Below, piece by piece: positions 44,296 to 54,503 of a stretch of 64,000 nt of DNA (its first letter is position 1; the number at the start of each line of letters is the position of its first letter). Both the position numbers and the translations under genes were made by a program. Where the stretch lies: positions 11,053,764-11,117,763 of the forward strand of contig OY755047.1 of NCBI GenBank assembly GCA_963576565.1, given 5' to 3'. The DNA comes from Aspidapion aeneum. Taxonomy: Eukaryota > Arthropoda > Insecta > Coleoptera > Brentidae. The notes below the pieces were generated by a model. That model was not told the DNA's origin. It ran no database searches and worked only from the letters and a program-made list of their open reading frames with translations.

Positions 44296-44692
44296 GTCAA
44301 AACTATGGATGACACATATATTATATGGCCGGAAAAAATTAAAATGACGAACTACAGAATTTTCTACACCATCTGAACGGTATTCGACCAACAATCAAAT
44401 GCACAATTGAAATTGAAAAAGATTCGGCCTTACCTTTTTTGGATGTTATAGTCAAACGGTTAGACAGAAAGATTCAAACCACTGTATATAGGAAACCTAC
44501 ACACACGGGACAGTACCTAAATTTTAAGTCTAATCATTCTGTTGCAACAAAACAATGAGTTATAAGAAGTTTGTATTTAAGAGCCCTAATTATTTGTAGT
44601 AATAATGAAGAATTAACCACAGAAATTAACAACATTTAAAAGAACACAACAGAATGGTTATTCCGAGAAATTAATAAGCTCAAATATTTCTA
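44296..44692 (+). pseudogene. Penelope-like element reverse transcriptase remnant
   Basis: The frame opens with KTMDDTYIIWP, the 'VDDTFVIW' active-site box of Penelope-like reverse transcriptases. After a frameshift it continues NGIRPTIKCTIEIEKDSALP, FLDVIVKRLDRKIQTTVYRK, PTHTGQYLNFKSNHSVATKQ, stop, VIRSLYLRALIICSNNEELT. 'FLDVxIxR…VYRKPTHTxxYLxxxSxHxxxxKxxVIxxL' is diagnostic of the family. The GIY-YIG endonuclease is not visible. At least two in-frame stops and one frameshift. Confidence 0.85.
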
Positions 44693-45172
44693 AAATTAAA
44701 AACAAACCAAATGAAATGTAGCGAATTCTCAAAATAATAATCCGTTGGGTGCTATTATCATTATTATTATCCATTTCATTACAGGTGCTAAATATCGGTT
44801 TGGTGAAAGATCCCGTAATTTCGCATTTAGGTTTTTTTTTCCAAAAACTTCTTTGTTTTTTAATTAATCCTTACTCTACTGGCGCCACTTTTTTTTCTAA
44901 TTTTGCATTAAATAAAATATTTTTTAAAACCTATAAATTTAGTAACCTGTCTCTATTCAGATCGTTAAAAAATTGTTTCTCACTGTTGAAAATTAGAAAA
45001 ACCAGTTTTTTTTACGCTTTAGATAATTTATAATTATACATTTTTGCAAATTTTCTAGCAATAATTTTTTTAAATAATTTTAAAGTCTCAAATAATTGAA
45101 TAAAAAATAAAAACACAAATTACATGTAACATTTGTTGATTGAGGAGTTCTCGTAAATTGTAAATATTTTTA
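44693..45172. other. AT-rich spacer
   Basis: A 94-codon Phe/Leu/Ser-rich plus frame (44749-45033) has no known motif and follows the base composition. Confidence 0.4.
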
Positions 45173-45430
45173 CCCAACTGCAGCACGGCGAAAGGAAGGG
45201 TAATGTTTTTCGATTGTTGTATGTATGTAACTAAATAAGTTTGTGTCACGCTAGAGGCTAAACGGCTGAACCGATTTTGACAAAAAAGGTGTCGTTGAAT
45301 TGCTCCTGATCGCGAAAATGCTATAGGCTATATTTTTTTAAACAGGAATCAACATGGCGGTCTTCAGACGCCATTTTGTCACATGATGTAGGCTTTAATT
45401 GAAATTCCTTTGATTACTCATTGCAAATTA
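45173..45430 (+). repeat. dispersed repeat B, copy 1 (TACCCAACTGCAGCACGGCG)
   Basis: Begins ACCCAACTGCAGCACGGCGA then AAGGAAGGGTAAT. It includes GGCTAAACGGCTGAACCGAT and 'tttaaacagga-tcaa-atggcgg', and continues to the 'cctttgattactcattgcaaat' mark. The second copy is at 51522-51812. The 'ACGGCTGAACCGATTTT' phrase is a recurrent central motif of Helitron/Helentron-like insect repeats. Ends not defined. Confidence 0.7.
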
Positions 45431-45924
45431 CCTCTAATTTGCCGTAGTTACTTTGTAGTCTTCCCTGCTCCCATCCATCTTCCCTCCTGTCATTCCCCCC
45501 TATTTAAAAACCATATTCGCATAATTTTATCAAATATAGAGCGATTTTAAAAATTCTTTCTGCATACGCTTTCGAATTTTTTTTCCAACACCATTTTACT
45601 AGTTCCCCCCCCCCCGCCCCTCCCTCTCTCCTCCCCACCATCCTTAGTAATAGTTATAGCTATAACTCACAAATATAAAGCGATTTCAAAAGTTCTTTCT
45701 GCACACGCTGGGAGACTTTTTGCCAACATAATTTTACTAGTTCCCTCCTCCTTCTCTCCTCCTCCACCTTCACTCAATGGAAGGTAACACTGTTCGCGTC
45801 CGTAGAAAATCTACACGTACTTTTTGCGTAAAGCCAAATGAATTGTAAATGCATAATGCTTTTTATAAGGCTGAATAAAAATTAAACCTAAAAATTGGAA
45901 ATAAAAAAAAAACTAATAAAAAAA
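45431..45924. other. unclassified DNA with a C-rich run
   Basis: A duplicated phrase, 'agcgattttaaaaattctttctgca-acgct…actagttccc', occurs at 45540-45605 and 45675-45745, a diverged tandem repeat of about 135 bp. Nothing else recognised. Confidence 0.5.
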
Positions 45925-46150
45925 AAACACCGAACTGCCAAATTTACTTGTAACTACTAGTCGCAATTGGGTACAAAATTACCCAATAACCTGATTTAGG
46001 AAAATACAAAACTGTATAATTTCGTAAGTGCGCTTTGGGCATCAAAACTAAAAGTTGAAGCATGTCGTACATTAAAGGTATACCCATCAATTTTGTACTC
46101 AACTGCGACTGGTACTTACAAGTAAATTTAGCAGTTGGGTGTTTTTTTTA
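45925..46150. mobile_element. small inverted-repeat element (about 225 bp)
   Basis: AACACCGAACTGCCAAATTT then ACTTGTAACTACTAGTCGCA at the left pairs with its near-inverse at the right (GCGACTGGTACTTACAAGTA, AATTTAGCAGTTGGGTGTT). Poly-A/T tracts flank both ends. It could be a MITE, but no target duplication was found. Confidence 0.65.
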
Positions 46151-46558
46151 TTAATTTTTATTTTATTATTATTGAATTCCGAGTAATGTGAAACCCTTGC
46201 AGGAAAAATATTTTAGCAGTAGCCGTTGGAAGGTTTTTTGTTTAGTTTCGTTATTAAAGGACGTAAAAATAAATTTACTGAAGGATATGATAAAATATCT
46301 AATTTTAGAATATATATAACACTATTTTGTAAACTAATTTTCAAGGGAATATTGTTTTTTTAAAAGCTATTTATAATAGTGGAAGGTTTTCTTTACTTAA
46401 GTTATCACCTAAATGAGTGCAAAATATATGTTTATGGCGTTAAAAAAATTTCAGTGTTTTAAATTACTCATCTTACCAATTTATGTTTGTAATTTTGTTT
46501 AAAAAAAAGACGGTTTTTAAGGGTTTCAATTTTAGAATTTCAAACAAAGAATTGAAAT
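46151..46558. other. AT-rich spacer
   Basis: Nothing supported. Confidence 0.4.
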
Positions 46559-46855
46559 AGAGGGAAGCACAATGGATGACATCACTAAAAGACAACTGAT
46601 CTAAAAGACAACTGATATGGTACGGCCATGCACAACGGATGAACGACGAAAGATTACCAAAACAGGTCCTAGAATGGCAACCAATAGAGCGCAGAAAAAG
46701 AGGGCCTCTTATACTAGAATGGCAACAGTCTAGCCAAAGATCAATGAGTCAAAAAAACCTGAGTGAAGATGATTGTCAGGATCGAAGGAGGTGGAGAATA
46801 GGCGTTGAACAACGTAGAAAAACGTTCTAAACCGATATAATAGTAATAATAGTAA
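46559..46855 (+). pseudogene. LINE ORF2 C-terminal remnant with (TAG)n-like tail
   Basis: Reads the tail MNDERLPKQVLEWQPIERRK, RGPLILEWQQSSQRSMSQKN, LSEDDCQDRRRWRIGVEQRR and K-T-F. It ends with the shared 'aaacgttctaaaccgatata' and a degenerate (TAA/TAG)n tract. A short internal duplication ('aaaagacaactgat' twice, 46585-46615) has inserted bases. 5'-truncated fragment of the same family as 11011, 53785 and 56637. Confidence 0.8.
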
Positions 46856-47164
46856 AAGTTGGCCTTTAAATTTTAAGGGGAAGAGGGGTTTAATCCCTAG
46901 GACTTTTGCCATTTTTAAGATAAGGACTGGAGTAAGGGAAGTTAGCATAATATATTTTTTAGATGTTTGGATATTTATAAGAAATTGCGGAATAGTTCGG
47001 CTATTGTATTTAAGATGATTTTGATGAGTTTTTATGATAAGGCAAGTATACGGGATGTTTTTGTTAAAAGGTAACAGATTCTTTTTGGGTATTTGTTGTA
47101 CGATTTTGAAAAAACTCTCGATCATGTCGACTTTGTTTGGGAGGGGACAATTTTTGCCGATCTT
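46856..47164. other. unclassified DNA
   Basis: A 131-codon minus frame covers 46730-47125, but its C-terminal end is the antisense of the LINE tail and the rest has no motif. Not accepted as a gene. Confidence 0.4.
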
Positions 47165-47340
47165 GAATTTTTTTTAGCACGCTCTATTTTCTTTTAAGCT
47201 TCGGACTGACTAAACGAAGCTGCATTTTTGGATACAATGTTGCCATTTACCTTAAAACACATTTTTTAGACCACAGACAAAAATATATCTTTACTAATTC
47301 AAAATTGTTTTATTTTTTCATCTCGTAATCTAAAATAAAG
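47165..47340. repeat. half copy of the foldback repeat at 49945-50240
   Basis: Shares 'agctt-ggactgactaaa', 'gcatttttgg-acaatgttg', 'ccatttacctt' and 'tttttcatctcgtaat'. Only one arm is present. Confidence 0.6.
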
Positions 47341-47343
47341 CTA

Positions 47344-47856
47344 TGTAGGGAAAATGGGGGCAAAATGGGGTACGGGAGTAAAACGGAATACCGCAGTTTT
47401 AGCTAAACTGTCCAAGAATAAAACCTCTTATTATCAGATATTTTATCCCCATGACGGGTTCAACTCTCTGCAATATGAGTGGTGCCGGTCGGCTGAGCTT
47501 AAGTTGGTTTTTGCTCAACATGTGATGTTGTGCCCTGTTTATTGTAAAAATAGCTTGCGCATTTTGTGACGGTAAGTACATTTTTTACAGATTTTTCAAA
47601 ATTTTGTTTACATTGAACAATTACTGGGTCTATGTATTATTCATAATTAAACGAGTTGCCCGTAAAATTAGCCTTTTTCTGTGTATGATTTTGTTTGAAT
47701 TAGACTGGTGATTTGTGGCAAAACAGGCTTTTTTCATTGAGATACATATCTAGCCAACTTAATTCCAAATAACGAACGCAATCACATGATCATTTATTAA
47801 CGAGAAATAAGCCTATAAAATTAAGTATCGCATTTTGCCCCCCTTTCCCCTACGCA
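47344..47856. mobile_element. MITE with GGGGCAAAATG ends (about 510 bp)
   Basis: GTAGGGAAAATGGGGGCAAA then ATG at the left matches the inverse of CGCATTTTGCCCCCCTTTCC then CCTAC at the right. The interior is AT-rich, and a 71-codon frame (47354-47569) reads through the left end only. No target duplication identified. Confidence 0.7.
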
Positions 47857-47989
47857 AATGCAGCCTCTTACTCATCACTTAAAAAATAGATCGATGTACT
47901 GTAGACTATAATGAAGAAGGAAGAAAAACTGCTTGTTCAAATCTTTAAGAGACTAGCTTGGAAAGAAGAAGAACTGAGTTAGACTAGTT

Positions 47990-48296
47990 CAGTAGCGGAT
48001 CCAGCGGGAGGAGGGGCGTCAGAGGGCAGCCGGACACCCCCACCTTGATATAAATCTTTTTTTAGTTCCAGGGAAAAAAAATTTATGCATCAACCAATTT
48101 AAAAAAAATTTAAATTTACGCGCAATACCACTATTTAAAAAAAACTATAAAAATTACTTCATTTTCCAAGAATTTTCGCATTTTTTTACCTTTTAATTTA
48201 AATTTCAGACTTGTTAAAAACAGCCAAAAAAATAAATATTTTGATTTTTGCTTTCTCCTTGGTCCCTCGCCCCTCGAAATCTTGGATCCGCCACTG
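47990..48296. mobile_element. hAT-type MITE (307 bp)
   Basis: GACTAGTT (47982-47989) and GACTAGTA (48297-48304) match at 7 of 8 bases. The ends CAGTAGCGGATCCAG and, inverted, CAGTGGCGGATCCAAG are the widespread 'CAGTGGCGGATCC' terminus. No coding capacity. Confidence 0.85.
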
Positions 48297-48499
48297 GACT
48301 AGTAAAGTCATAGATAAAAATAGAAAAGAAACGAACCCATGCACCTGTAAGAAGCTTTGTAGAATTTATGTAAAAATTTCAAAACAATTAAGTGTATCTA
48401 ATTAAAAATTATTAATTTTTTGCATATAAGCATTGTATTCAAATTGTATAACACCAAGGTAGATTTTAAAATAAAATTGTATTACCGTTGTAGGTGTGT

Positions 48500-49684
48500 T
48501 TTTGCTATGGAAACAATTTTCCCTGCAAATCAGCGAATATAAAGATATGGAGGCAGAAGAACAAGCCGGTTTCAGGGCGGGTAGATCGACTTCAGATCAT
48601 CTCTTTTGTATAACCCAAGTTATTGAAAAGAAAATGGCATACGGACAAGAGCTGCATCTGCTTTACGTAGATTTGCAGAAGGCATATGATAGTATACCAC
48701 TAAATCTAATTTGGAAAGCTTTGGAAAAGACAAACATAAGCGTACAACTAATTAAGGCCATTAAAGAGTTATACCGCAACAGTAAGGTAAACGTTAAAAT
48801 AAAAGCAAAACTGACCAAAGACTTTCAAGTAAATAAAGGTCTTAAACAAGGTTGCTGTATCTCGCCCAAGCTCTTCAAGATATATTTGGAACAAGTCCTT
48901 AAAGTCTGGAAGAGAAAATGCCAAAACATGGGAATTCCGTTGGATGAAACCACCTTCTATACTTTATGTTTCGCCGATGATCAGATAGTGGTGGCTCAGG
49001 ATTATGACGACCTCGAATATATGACACGAAAACTAATAGAAGAGTGCAATAAGTGGGGACTAGAGGTTAATATCAATAAGACAGAGTATATGTGTATTGG
49101 TGGAACGAAACAGGATCTAATCTTAAATACTGGGCAGCGAATTCAGTCCTGTGATGAATATAAATACTTAGGTCTAAAAATTAAAGCTGACGGAACACTA
49201 GACAAAGCTATAAAAGATAGAAACGTACAAGGAAGAAAAGCAATAACTTTATTAAATGGAATAATTTGGGACCAAAGTATATCAAAACATAACAAAAAGC
49301 TTATATATAACACCATTGTAAAAAGTATTATTACATACGGCTCAGAAGTATGGCCAATCAAAGATTGAACAGAAAAAATGCTTTCCGCTACGGAGATGGA
49401 CTATTGGAGAAGAGGAGCAGGGAAATCAAAAAGAGAAAAAGTTACAAATCAAAAAATATGAGAAATTATGACAGTGGGTGAACGTACTTTAGTGGATGAT
49501 ATAAGAACAAAACAACTGGTGTGGTATGGACATGTACAAAGAATGGATGATGGAAGACTACCAAAACAAATATTACAATGGAAACCAACTGGCCGAAGAA
49601 AACGAGGAAGGCAGACGAGAAGCTGGAGAGAAGGAATAGACAGTGAAATAAAAATAAGACGTAGAACGTTGTGAAACCGATAAA
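48500..49684 (+). pseudogene. LINE reverse transcriptase, best-preserved copy
   Basis: A 5'-truncated reverse transcriptase open from about 48496 to a TGA at 49366. Motifs in order: EEQAGFRAGRSTSDHLFCIT (fingers), LHLLYVDLQKAYDS (palm A, catalytic Asp), KGLKQGCCISPKLFKIYLEQ (QG box), TLCFADDQIVVAQ (FADD active site intact), WGLEVNINKTEYMCIGG, YKYLGLKIKADGTLD, YNTIVKSIITYGSEVWPIKD. After the stop and one more (near 49460) the tail resumes: QLVWYGHVQRMDDGRLPKQI, LQWKPTGRRKRGRQTRSWRE, ending at TGA about 49674. Catalytic residues are intact but the endonuclease is missing and two stops interrupt it. The 'FADDQ' box and tail match the (TAG)n LINE fragments, so it is a related subfamily. Clade not decided. 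Confidence 0.88.
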
Positions 49685-49944
49685 TATAACAATTTTCCTT
49701 TAATTTAAGATTTCTCTCACTTTTTTTTTTTGTAACCGAGACTTTTTTACATATAAGGCCGCCATTTAGGAACGCCTACTTAGTCCACAGAACACTGGTG
49801 TAATTTTTAAGTGATGAGTAACAGGCTGATTTTTCATAAATGTAGTACAAAGCACACCAGTCAATTTAGTGATCAGTGACAGACTGAATTTTTGTACATA
49901 GTTCAACTTTTTCCTCTGTTAAAATTATTAAAAGTGTTTCCAAA

Positions 49945-50240
49945 TAGAGTGCGCAAGCACAGAAATCTTTCAAGCTTTGGACTGACTAAAAAAAGCATGC
50001 GATTTTGGGGACAATGTTGCCATTTACCTTCCAATAATTAAATTTTACGTCCAGTAATTTTTTACTGTTACTTTTTTCATCTCGTAATTTATGAGATGCA
50101 AAAAGTAACAATATAGAATTAGTAACTGGCAATTTGTTTTTGTTGCTTAAAAAATGTGTTTGAAAGTAAATGGCAACATTGTTTCCTAAATCGCATACTT
50201 GGTTTATTCAGTCCGATGCATGAAAGATCTCAGCGCACTT
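49945..50240. mobile_element. foldback element (about 300 bp)
   Basis: Left arm: GTGCGCAAGCACAGAAATCT, TTGGACTGACTAAA, AATGTTGCCATTTAC. The right arm repeats these inverted: GTAAATGGCAACATTG, TTTATTCAGTCCGATG, AGATCTCAGCGCAC. The centre has TTACTTTTT-CATCTCGTAAT with its inverse. A half copy lies at 47165-47340. Confidence 0.75.
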
Positions 50241-51230
50241 GCACTCCGCTAGGAACTAGTTTCAAAAATTTTCGCAGAGGAACAAGTTGGAAATATAGCA
50301 AAATATCAGAAGAAAAGACTTCAAAGAACCTGTAGCACCAGGATTTACTAAAGGGTCTACAGTTCTAAGTGCTACAATTCATCTTTTTTCGTTGTAACAA
50401 AGACATTATTTCCAGGCAAAGGTTATAAATAAATAAAAAGAATAAAATATTTTGGTTTTGAAAATGGTAGCCATATTTAAACCTCCAAACGTCACTAGGA
50501 AATGTCGAATAAAAACGGTGTAAGTCAGTGTCAGCTCTCCGCTATATTTTACATGTTAATTTTTTAGACAAGTTAGCGACGATTAAACCGATGGTCGATT
50601 GTTTTGGTGAATGTGTAATTGAAAAGGGATTCTAATATATCTGGTGCTTTTTACGGTATTTAAATATTGATACGTATTTTATACGGTAATGCATCTACAG
50701 ATATAGTCTTAAGTTTTTTATGTATTATTTAGCTTTGAATATTTTTGTATATAAGTTTTTTTGTCAATCATGGATTATTTCTATTGTTTTTCGAACTTTA
50801 AACCACCCTCAGGGGTGGTACTACAATTTAAGACTATTGTTAACGGGAATCCTATGACTGCACGGACTAAATCCCCAAAAAATTACATTTCGTAAAAAAA
50901 AATTTATGTGGTTTTTCTTTATTTCTAAAGTTAACTTGAATGTATATGAGACGAAACTCACTAAGAAATACTTACTATACACTTACATATTGCACATGAG
51001 GGTGAATCGAATCTTTGCAGTTATTTGACCTGTGAGTATTAAAAAAATACACTTAAACCGGTCGGTATCAATTCTATAGACTTGATACTTAAACCCGGTC
51101 TAAAATATTAAGTTTTAAGGTCATATTAAATACTGAAGTAGAAGTCTGTATTTTTTTTTCGAAGTTTATAAACTTCTTTGCAGTACAAAATTTTCTAATG
51201 TCATGCAATTTTAATAATATGTAAACATAC
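50241..51230. other. AT-rich DNA, no gene recognised
   Basis: An inverted pair 'aaaccggtcggtatcaa…ttgatacttaaacccggt' lies at 51055-51100. No other structure supported. Confidence 0.4.
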
Positions 51231-51289
51231 CTTAATACTGTTACGAAATCTTCTTCGGAAGAATTTTTGTGTGGGCTCACTAAACTCAC
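51231..51289 (-). CDS. possible 59-nt internal exon (tentative)
   Basis: On the minus strand a good acceptor, CTATTTTTTCAG, precedes 59 nt reading VSLVSPHKNSSEEDFVTVLR-, followed by a good donor AAG|GTATGT. Both splice signals are strong and the reading frame has no stop. No neighbouring exon on this strand could be joined with confidence. It may be a host exon or chance. The acidic stretch SSEED gives no family. Confidence 0.3.
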
Positions 51290-51521
51290 CTGAAAAAATA
51301 GAAAAAACATGGTTAGACTTTTGAGGTTAGCAATAGGTCAAACTGGTATGCAAAAATGTAAATGGTATTATTATATGTAAATGCAAATATTTTACAATGT
51401 TACGAATTGTTTTTTTTGTGTTTACTATATACGGGTAAAACCTATCTCCTATGTCGGTATAAACAAATTTCAAAATATTACTGAATTTCACGTCCCTAAG
51501 AAATATTTTTGTAACAGCTTT

Positions 51522-51812
51522 TTTACCCAACTACAGCAAGGCGAAAGGAAGGGTAATCTTTTTCGTTTGGGATATGTATGTAAATATGCATGCTTCTGTC
51601 GCGCTAAAGGCTAAACGACTGGACCGATTTTAACGAAAAAGTTGTCCTTGAATTGCTACTGATCCCGAAGTGCTTTAGGGTATATTTATTTAAACAGGAG
51701 TCAATATGGCGGGCGTCAGACGCAATTTTGTCACATGATGTCGGCTTTAAGGCATACAAATTACCTAAATTTCAGGCGATTTTAATGAAACGCCTTTGAT
51801 AACTCATTGCAA
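51522..51812 (+). repeat. dispersed repeat B, copy 2
   Basis: Begins TACCCAACTACAGCAAGGCG then AAAGGAAGGGTAAT. It contains CTAAACGACTGGACCGATTT, 'aacaggagtcaatatggcgg' and 'actcattgcaaat', in the same order as 45173-45430. It also keeps 'acctaaatttcaggcgatttt', which copy 1 lacks. Confidence 0.75.
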
Positions 51813-52321
51813 ATGTTGTTGAATATACGGCAGAGCCATCTGTCCGCTGCTGTTATTAAGTTTTTTGAATTGCATATCTATTTGTGTAATCCTTGATTTG
51901 ATATGTTTATCTATTTTTATGATAATGGGTATTTGTAGACTCGAAAAATTAGTTAAATAAAATATTTGCAAACACATTTCTTAATAAGAATTGCAAGAAT
52001 TACAAAAATAATATTTTCCGAAATGATAAAATGTGGGTTTAAATTTTTGTTTAAATATGTAGAGGTACATAAACCCAAATTTTCTTAATTTGTTTTCCGC
52101 GTATGGGTACCTACCTGTGGCTGCTTAAAAAAACTGGCAGGTCAAAAATAAAGTGCTAAAAAAACCACAGGTTTTTTTTTTAGTCGATCAATTGACACTT
52201 TTTACGTCAGAAATTAGCGGGTTTCACGAAAACATAAACTGAATATTAAAAAAAGACATTGAGAAGCGATTTTTTTTAAAACACACCATACCTGGAACAA
52301 GATTTCTCTAAAAACAATTAA
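51813..52321. other. AT-rich spacer
   Basis: Nothing supported. Confidence 0.4.
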
Positions 52322-52588
52322 AAAAATTATTGTGTGTACTTAAGACCACACGGCAGAAGTGTAAACTTCAACAAGGCGAAATTAATAATACTGGCCCATA
52401 ACATATTCTGCAAAGCGGACCGGACCGAACTCTTCTGTGTACTGGCCTTCATCTGCATCATCATATCGCTCGCTGAATGTTTCTCGCAGTTAGTCGACTC
52501 GAGCCGATTTCACCCGAATGAGCGTTACATAGCCGAGCCTGACGGTTCAGTAAATTCGCTACCCACAAAAAGTGCTAAACGCGCCTAA
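52322..52588 (+). CDS. candidate terminal exon, unknown membrane-type protein
   Basis: An open frame runs from just after TAA 52319-52321 to TAA 52586-52588, with balanced codon use unlike the surrounding AT-rich DNA (CTG GCC, TTC ATC TGC ATC ATC, GTC GAC). It reads RPHGRSVNFNKAKLIILAHN, IFCKADRTELFCVLAFICII, ISLAECFSQLVDSSRFHPNE, RYIAEPDGSVNSLPTKSAKR and A. Residues TELFCVLAFICIIISLAECF form one hydrophobic segment, so a single-pass or C-terminal membrane anchor is possible. There is no ATG in this frame, so it would be a last exon; candidate acceptors are CTTAAG (about 52344) or CGGCAG (about 52355). No repeat copy was seen elsewhere in the window. I do not recognise the protein. It could be a host gene or an unfamiliar element. 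Confidence 0.4.
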   Translation, partial: KNYCVYLRPHGRSVNFNKAKLIILAHNIFCKADRTELFCVLAFICIIISLAECFSQLVDSSRFHPNERYIAEPDGSVNSLPTKSAKRA

Positions 52589-53184
52589 AGAAGTTTATAC
52601 TCCAAAATGTAAGACACTTTTATATAACAGTTTTTAGGAGATTCATCTACAGAATTTATTTCTAGAGTAGCCCCGTAGACAACTTCACAATGATGATGAC
52701 GATATTAGGTATCAGAAAAATGGCTTCTAAAGAATGATTTCTGTTGTAATTTCATCTGATTCTGCGCACTATTTAAAAATATCTACAATAGCAGAATTGC
52801 AACTGTAGTAGTTTTGACTCTCTCGCGCACAAGCTAATAAAAAAGGAAGAAAGAAACCAAACGTTACAGGTTAAGTTATTCTATCTGTTTACAAGGGAAT
52901 TAAATGTTAGAAGTGTTTTCCGGCGCAGTTTTTGATGGTGTTATTAGGCTGAACCAAAATAAAATTATTATTTTTGTCGCGTAGCATTGTTAGTTAGTCA
53001 AATAAAGTAAAGTACTACACTTCATTATGGATTTTTAAAGGTACTTCCCTGTTTACTTTTCAGTTTTTTATATGCATACATATTAATTTTTTTTGTAACA
53101 AAAATATGTTAAAATATCGTTTAAAATTACCCCAAGGACAACCCATAACTAAGCTTGTATTTAAAAACTTACTACATAGGCAAA
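52589..53184. other. AT-rich spacer
   Basis: If 52322-52588 is a last exon, the first part here would be its 3' UTR. No clear AATAAA was noted within 200 bases, except 'caaaataaaatt' near 52956. Confidence 0.35.
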
Positions 53185-53660
53185 AGCTATGCTGGCCATG
53201 GGGAAGCCTGCTTAGAAAAAGAAAAACTAATAATAACAAAAACATTTCATTTAAAAAAAGCTAAGTACGCTAAAATGGTATTCCGTAAAAAGAATTGAGA
53301 TAAAGTAAAGCAAAGTTCTCCAATACAAGTTTCAAAACGAAAGGTTCTTACTAGTTTGGAAATGTTTTTCTAAACTTGGCTATTACTCTTAGGCACAGTG
53401 CTAAATTGAACATAAAGAAGTTTAGCAATAATAGCAAAGTTTAAAAAAAACATTTCCAAACTAGTAAGAACCTTTCATTTTAAAATTTGTATTGGAGAAC
53501 TTGCTTTACTTTATCTCAATTCTTTTTACGGAATACCATTTTCGCGTACTTGGCTTTTTTTACATGAAATGTTTTTGTTATGATTTCTATTGTAATATAA
53601 ACACCTGCCAAATGATTTTCTCTTTTTTTAAGCAGGCTTCTCTATGGCCAGTATAGCTTT
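53185..53660. mobile_element. hairpin element (about 475 bp)
   Basis: Left AGCTATGCTGGCCATGGGGA then AGCCTGCTTAGAAAAAG pairs with right CTTTTTTTAAGCAGGCTTCT then CTATGGCCAGTATAGCTT. Inside, TGGTATTCCGTAAAAAGAAT, ATTGAGATAAAGTAAAGCAA and AGGTTCTTACTAGTTTGGAA are all mirrored. A trace of the same end (aagcaggcttccctatggacag) lies at 9465-9486. No coding capacity. Confidence 0.85.
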
Positions 53661-53784
53661 TTCCTGTATGACATATATTACGATATACTATATACCAGTC
53701 GTGTAGTACCTAACTATGTCTTAGAATTAAGATATCATGATGATGTTCTGTATATACCTACCATTCACGGTATTCAGATATTTT

Positions 53785-54500
53785 TTAGCAGGTAACGAAA
53801 GGCTTAAGACAGGGATGTTGTCTCTCCAGCTATAAATCGCAATTCGCAATAGCTCTAAAAAACGGGAAACGTAAAGATATGGCATGGGAATACAACTTAA
53901 CGACCGATTTAGCATATACACACTACAGTTTGCTGATGACCAAGTAATTGTAGCTAATGATAAAGAAGATATATATGTATGATGAGAAAGTTACACACAG
54001 TACTTATGTATTAAAAACAAATCAAGTGAGTTAGAACTAGACAATGGACAAACAATATCTCCATGCAATGAGTATGTATACTTGGGTGTCAAATTTGATA
54101 AGACAGGAACAGACTGTAAAGAACTGTTAAAAAGAATAGTAAAAGGAAAAAAGGTTATTGGATGACTTAACAGTATTTTATGGAGCAGAGATATAAAAAA
54201 TACTGTAAAATTTAACATATATAAAACAATGGTGAAAAGCGCGCTGTTGTAGAACAGATCATATAAGAAATGAGGCAAAGGCAACTGAAATAACGGATGA
54301 ACGACAAAAGATTACCAGATCAGGTCCTAGAATGTCATCCAATAGGGCGCAGAAAAAGAGGGCGTCCTAAACTGGAATGGCAACAGTGAATCCAATGATC
54401 AATGAGTCAAAAAAACCTGACAGATGATTGTCAGGATCGAAGGAAGTGGAGAATAGGCGTCGGACAACGTAGAAAAACGTTCTAAACAGACATAGTAGTA
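53785..54500 (+). pseudogene. LINE reverse transcriptase remnant with (TAG)n tail
   Basis: Reads TKGLRQGCCLSSYKSQFAIA (QG box), then out of frame the FADDQ-type box (tttgctgatgaccaagtaattg, 53928-53950), NGQTISPCNEYVYLGVKFDK, GRDIKNTVKFNIYKTMVKSA and LL. After an internal deletion near 54250 comes the basic tail (LPDQVLECHPIGRRKRGRPK). It ends at 'acgttctaaacagaca' plus TAGTAGTAG (54489-54503). Several deletions and frameshifts. Confidence 0.82.
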
Positions 54501-54503
54501 GTA

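Noticed and set aside
47354..47569. 71-codon frame starting at MGAKWGTG
   Set aside because: Begins inside the terminal repeat of a MITE (GGGGCAAAATGGGG), so it reflects the element end.
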